Below are positions 7,076 to 7,529 of a stretch of DNA of 7,529 nt, piece by piece. The position numbers and the translations under genes are program-made. The stretch covers positions 1 through 7,529 of the forward strand of contig CAJMOL010000070.1 of the NCBI GenBank assembly GCA_905215095.1, given 5' to 3'. The notes under the pieces were generated by a model. The model was not told the DNA's origin and searched no databases. It saw only the letters and a program-made list of their open reading frames with translations. How positions within the stretch are numbered: the stretch's first letter is position 1; the number at the start of each line of letters is the position of its first letter. This DNA comes from an uncultured bacterium (GTDB taxonomy: Bacteria; Actinomycetota; Coriobacteriia; Coriobacteriales; Coriobacteriaceae).

Positions 7076-7529
7076 CTAGAGATTGTAGGTGACTACTTGG
7101 GGCTCGGCGGGTTCGACGAAGATGGCTGGATTCGCCTGCTCCACGCGGACGAACTTGACGGTCACGGCCTCAAAGCCCGCCTTGTGCAGAACATCAGCGT
7201 AGACGCGCGCCTGCAGGGCGTGCTTCTCCTGCAGCTGTTCCGGCGTCTCGTCCGGCGTGCCGCCCGTCTTGTAGTCGATGACCAGTGCCCGCGACGGATC
7301 GGCCGGGTTCGTCGCCAAAGCGTCGATGGCGCCCTCGGCATATGCACCGTAGCGAGCGATGTCCTCGTCCTCGCAGCCCAGCGAAAAGAACGGCACCTCG
7401 GCGCGAACGCACGGCCACGCGAGCAGGTCGGCACGAACAGCCGACTTGAGCCAGCGGTCCAGGGCAACGTCGAAGCGTTCGCGCTGCTCCGGCGTCAGGC
7501 GCCACAGGCGCGCCAGCGCATCGGCACGC
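7076..7529 (-). CDS. addA: C-terminal RecB-family nuclease domain of an AddA-like helicase-nuclease (5' end outside window)
   Basis: The last 150 codons of a gene that enters from the right edge, ending in TAG at 7076-7078. Numbered from the first whole visible codon, the fragment has the RecB-family PD-(D/E)XK nuclease core: an AEVPF strand (E44), GAID (D69), IDYKTG with D85 and K87, and the QARVY form of the QxxxY motif (Q106, Y110). All expected catalytic residues are present. In AddAB or RecBCD-type enzymes this domain cuts single strands produced by the attached helicase during resection of double-strand breaks. There is no cysteine cluster after the QxxxY motif, which argues against AddB and AdnB, whose nuclease domains hold an iron-sulfur cluster; a short tail after the motif suits AddA. 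The helicase part is not visible, so another PD-(D/E)XK protein remains possible. An apparent GTG start at 7396 lies inside the nuclease core and is not the gene start. Confidence 0.75.
   Translation of the reverse strand, partial: RADALARLWRLTPEQRERFDVALDRWLKSAVRADLLAWPCVRAEVPFFSLGCEDEDIARYGAYAEGAIDALATNPADPSRALVIDYKTGGTPDETPEQLQEKHALQARVYADVLHKAGFEAVTVKFVRVEQANPAIFVEPAEPQVVTYNL

Noticed and set aside
7194..7505. Minus-strand frame of 103 codons overlapping the addA-like gene
   Set aside because: It is out of register with the frame that carries the AEVPF, GAID, DYKTG and QARVY nuclease motifs, and its arginine-rich product is typical of a shifted GC-rich frame.

Overview
The window is high in G+C, and all three real genes lie on the minus strand. 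It looks like chromosomal DNA from a Gram-positive actinobacterium. The gene content, GC-rich codon choice and DnaE character suggest the class Coriobacteriia, perhaps Collinsella or a relative. That placement is inference from protein style; no rRNA or other marker is present to confirm it.

Layout in transcription order (right to left): (1) 7529-7076 is the last 150 codons of a RecB-family nuclease domain, most likely the C-terminus of an AddA-type helicase-nuclease. (2) 7075-6900 is a 176-bp intergenic gap. It holds a striking 23-bp inverted repeat (7001-7063) just after the upstream stop codon, then a weak candidate promoter and a ribosome binding site for the next gene. (3) 6899-3096 is a complete DNA polymerase III alpha subunit, dnaE, of 1267 aa. 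(4) 3095-3051 is a 45-bp gap with a strong Shine-Dalgarno sequence and no terminator. (5) 3050-1 is the first 1016 codons of a bacterial SNF2-family DNA translocase with an N-terminal SWIM zinc finger. The window edge cuts it at the start of its second helicase lobe.

The three genes share a DNA-maintenance theme: end resection and recombinational repair (AddA), replicative synthesis (DnaE), and a DNA-dependent ATPase of unknown target (SNF2/SWIM). dnaE and the SNF2 gene are probably co-transcribed, given the short gap without a terminator. The addA-like gene is separated from dnaE by the palindrome and may be a separate or attenuated unit.

I do not see a new multi-gene system here. The points most worth a second look are the palindrome (7001-7063), the apparently intact PHP metal site of DnaE (a predicted built-in proofreader), and two DnaE insertions, one in the PHP domain and one near the fingers. 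Long plus-strand open frames opposite dnaE are antisense shadows caused by GC-rich codon bias.
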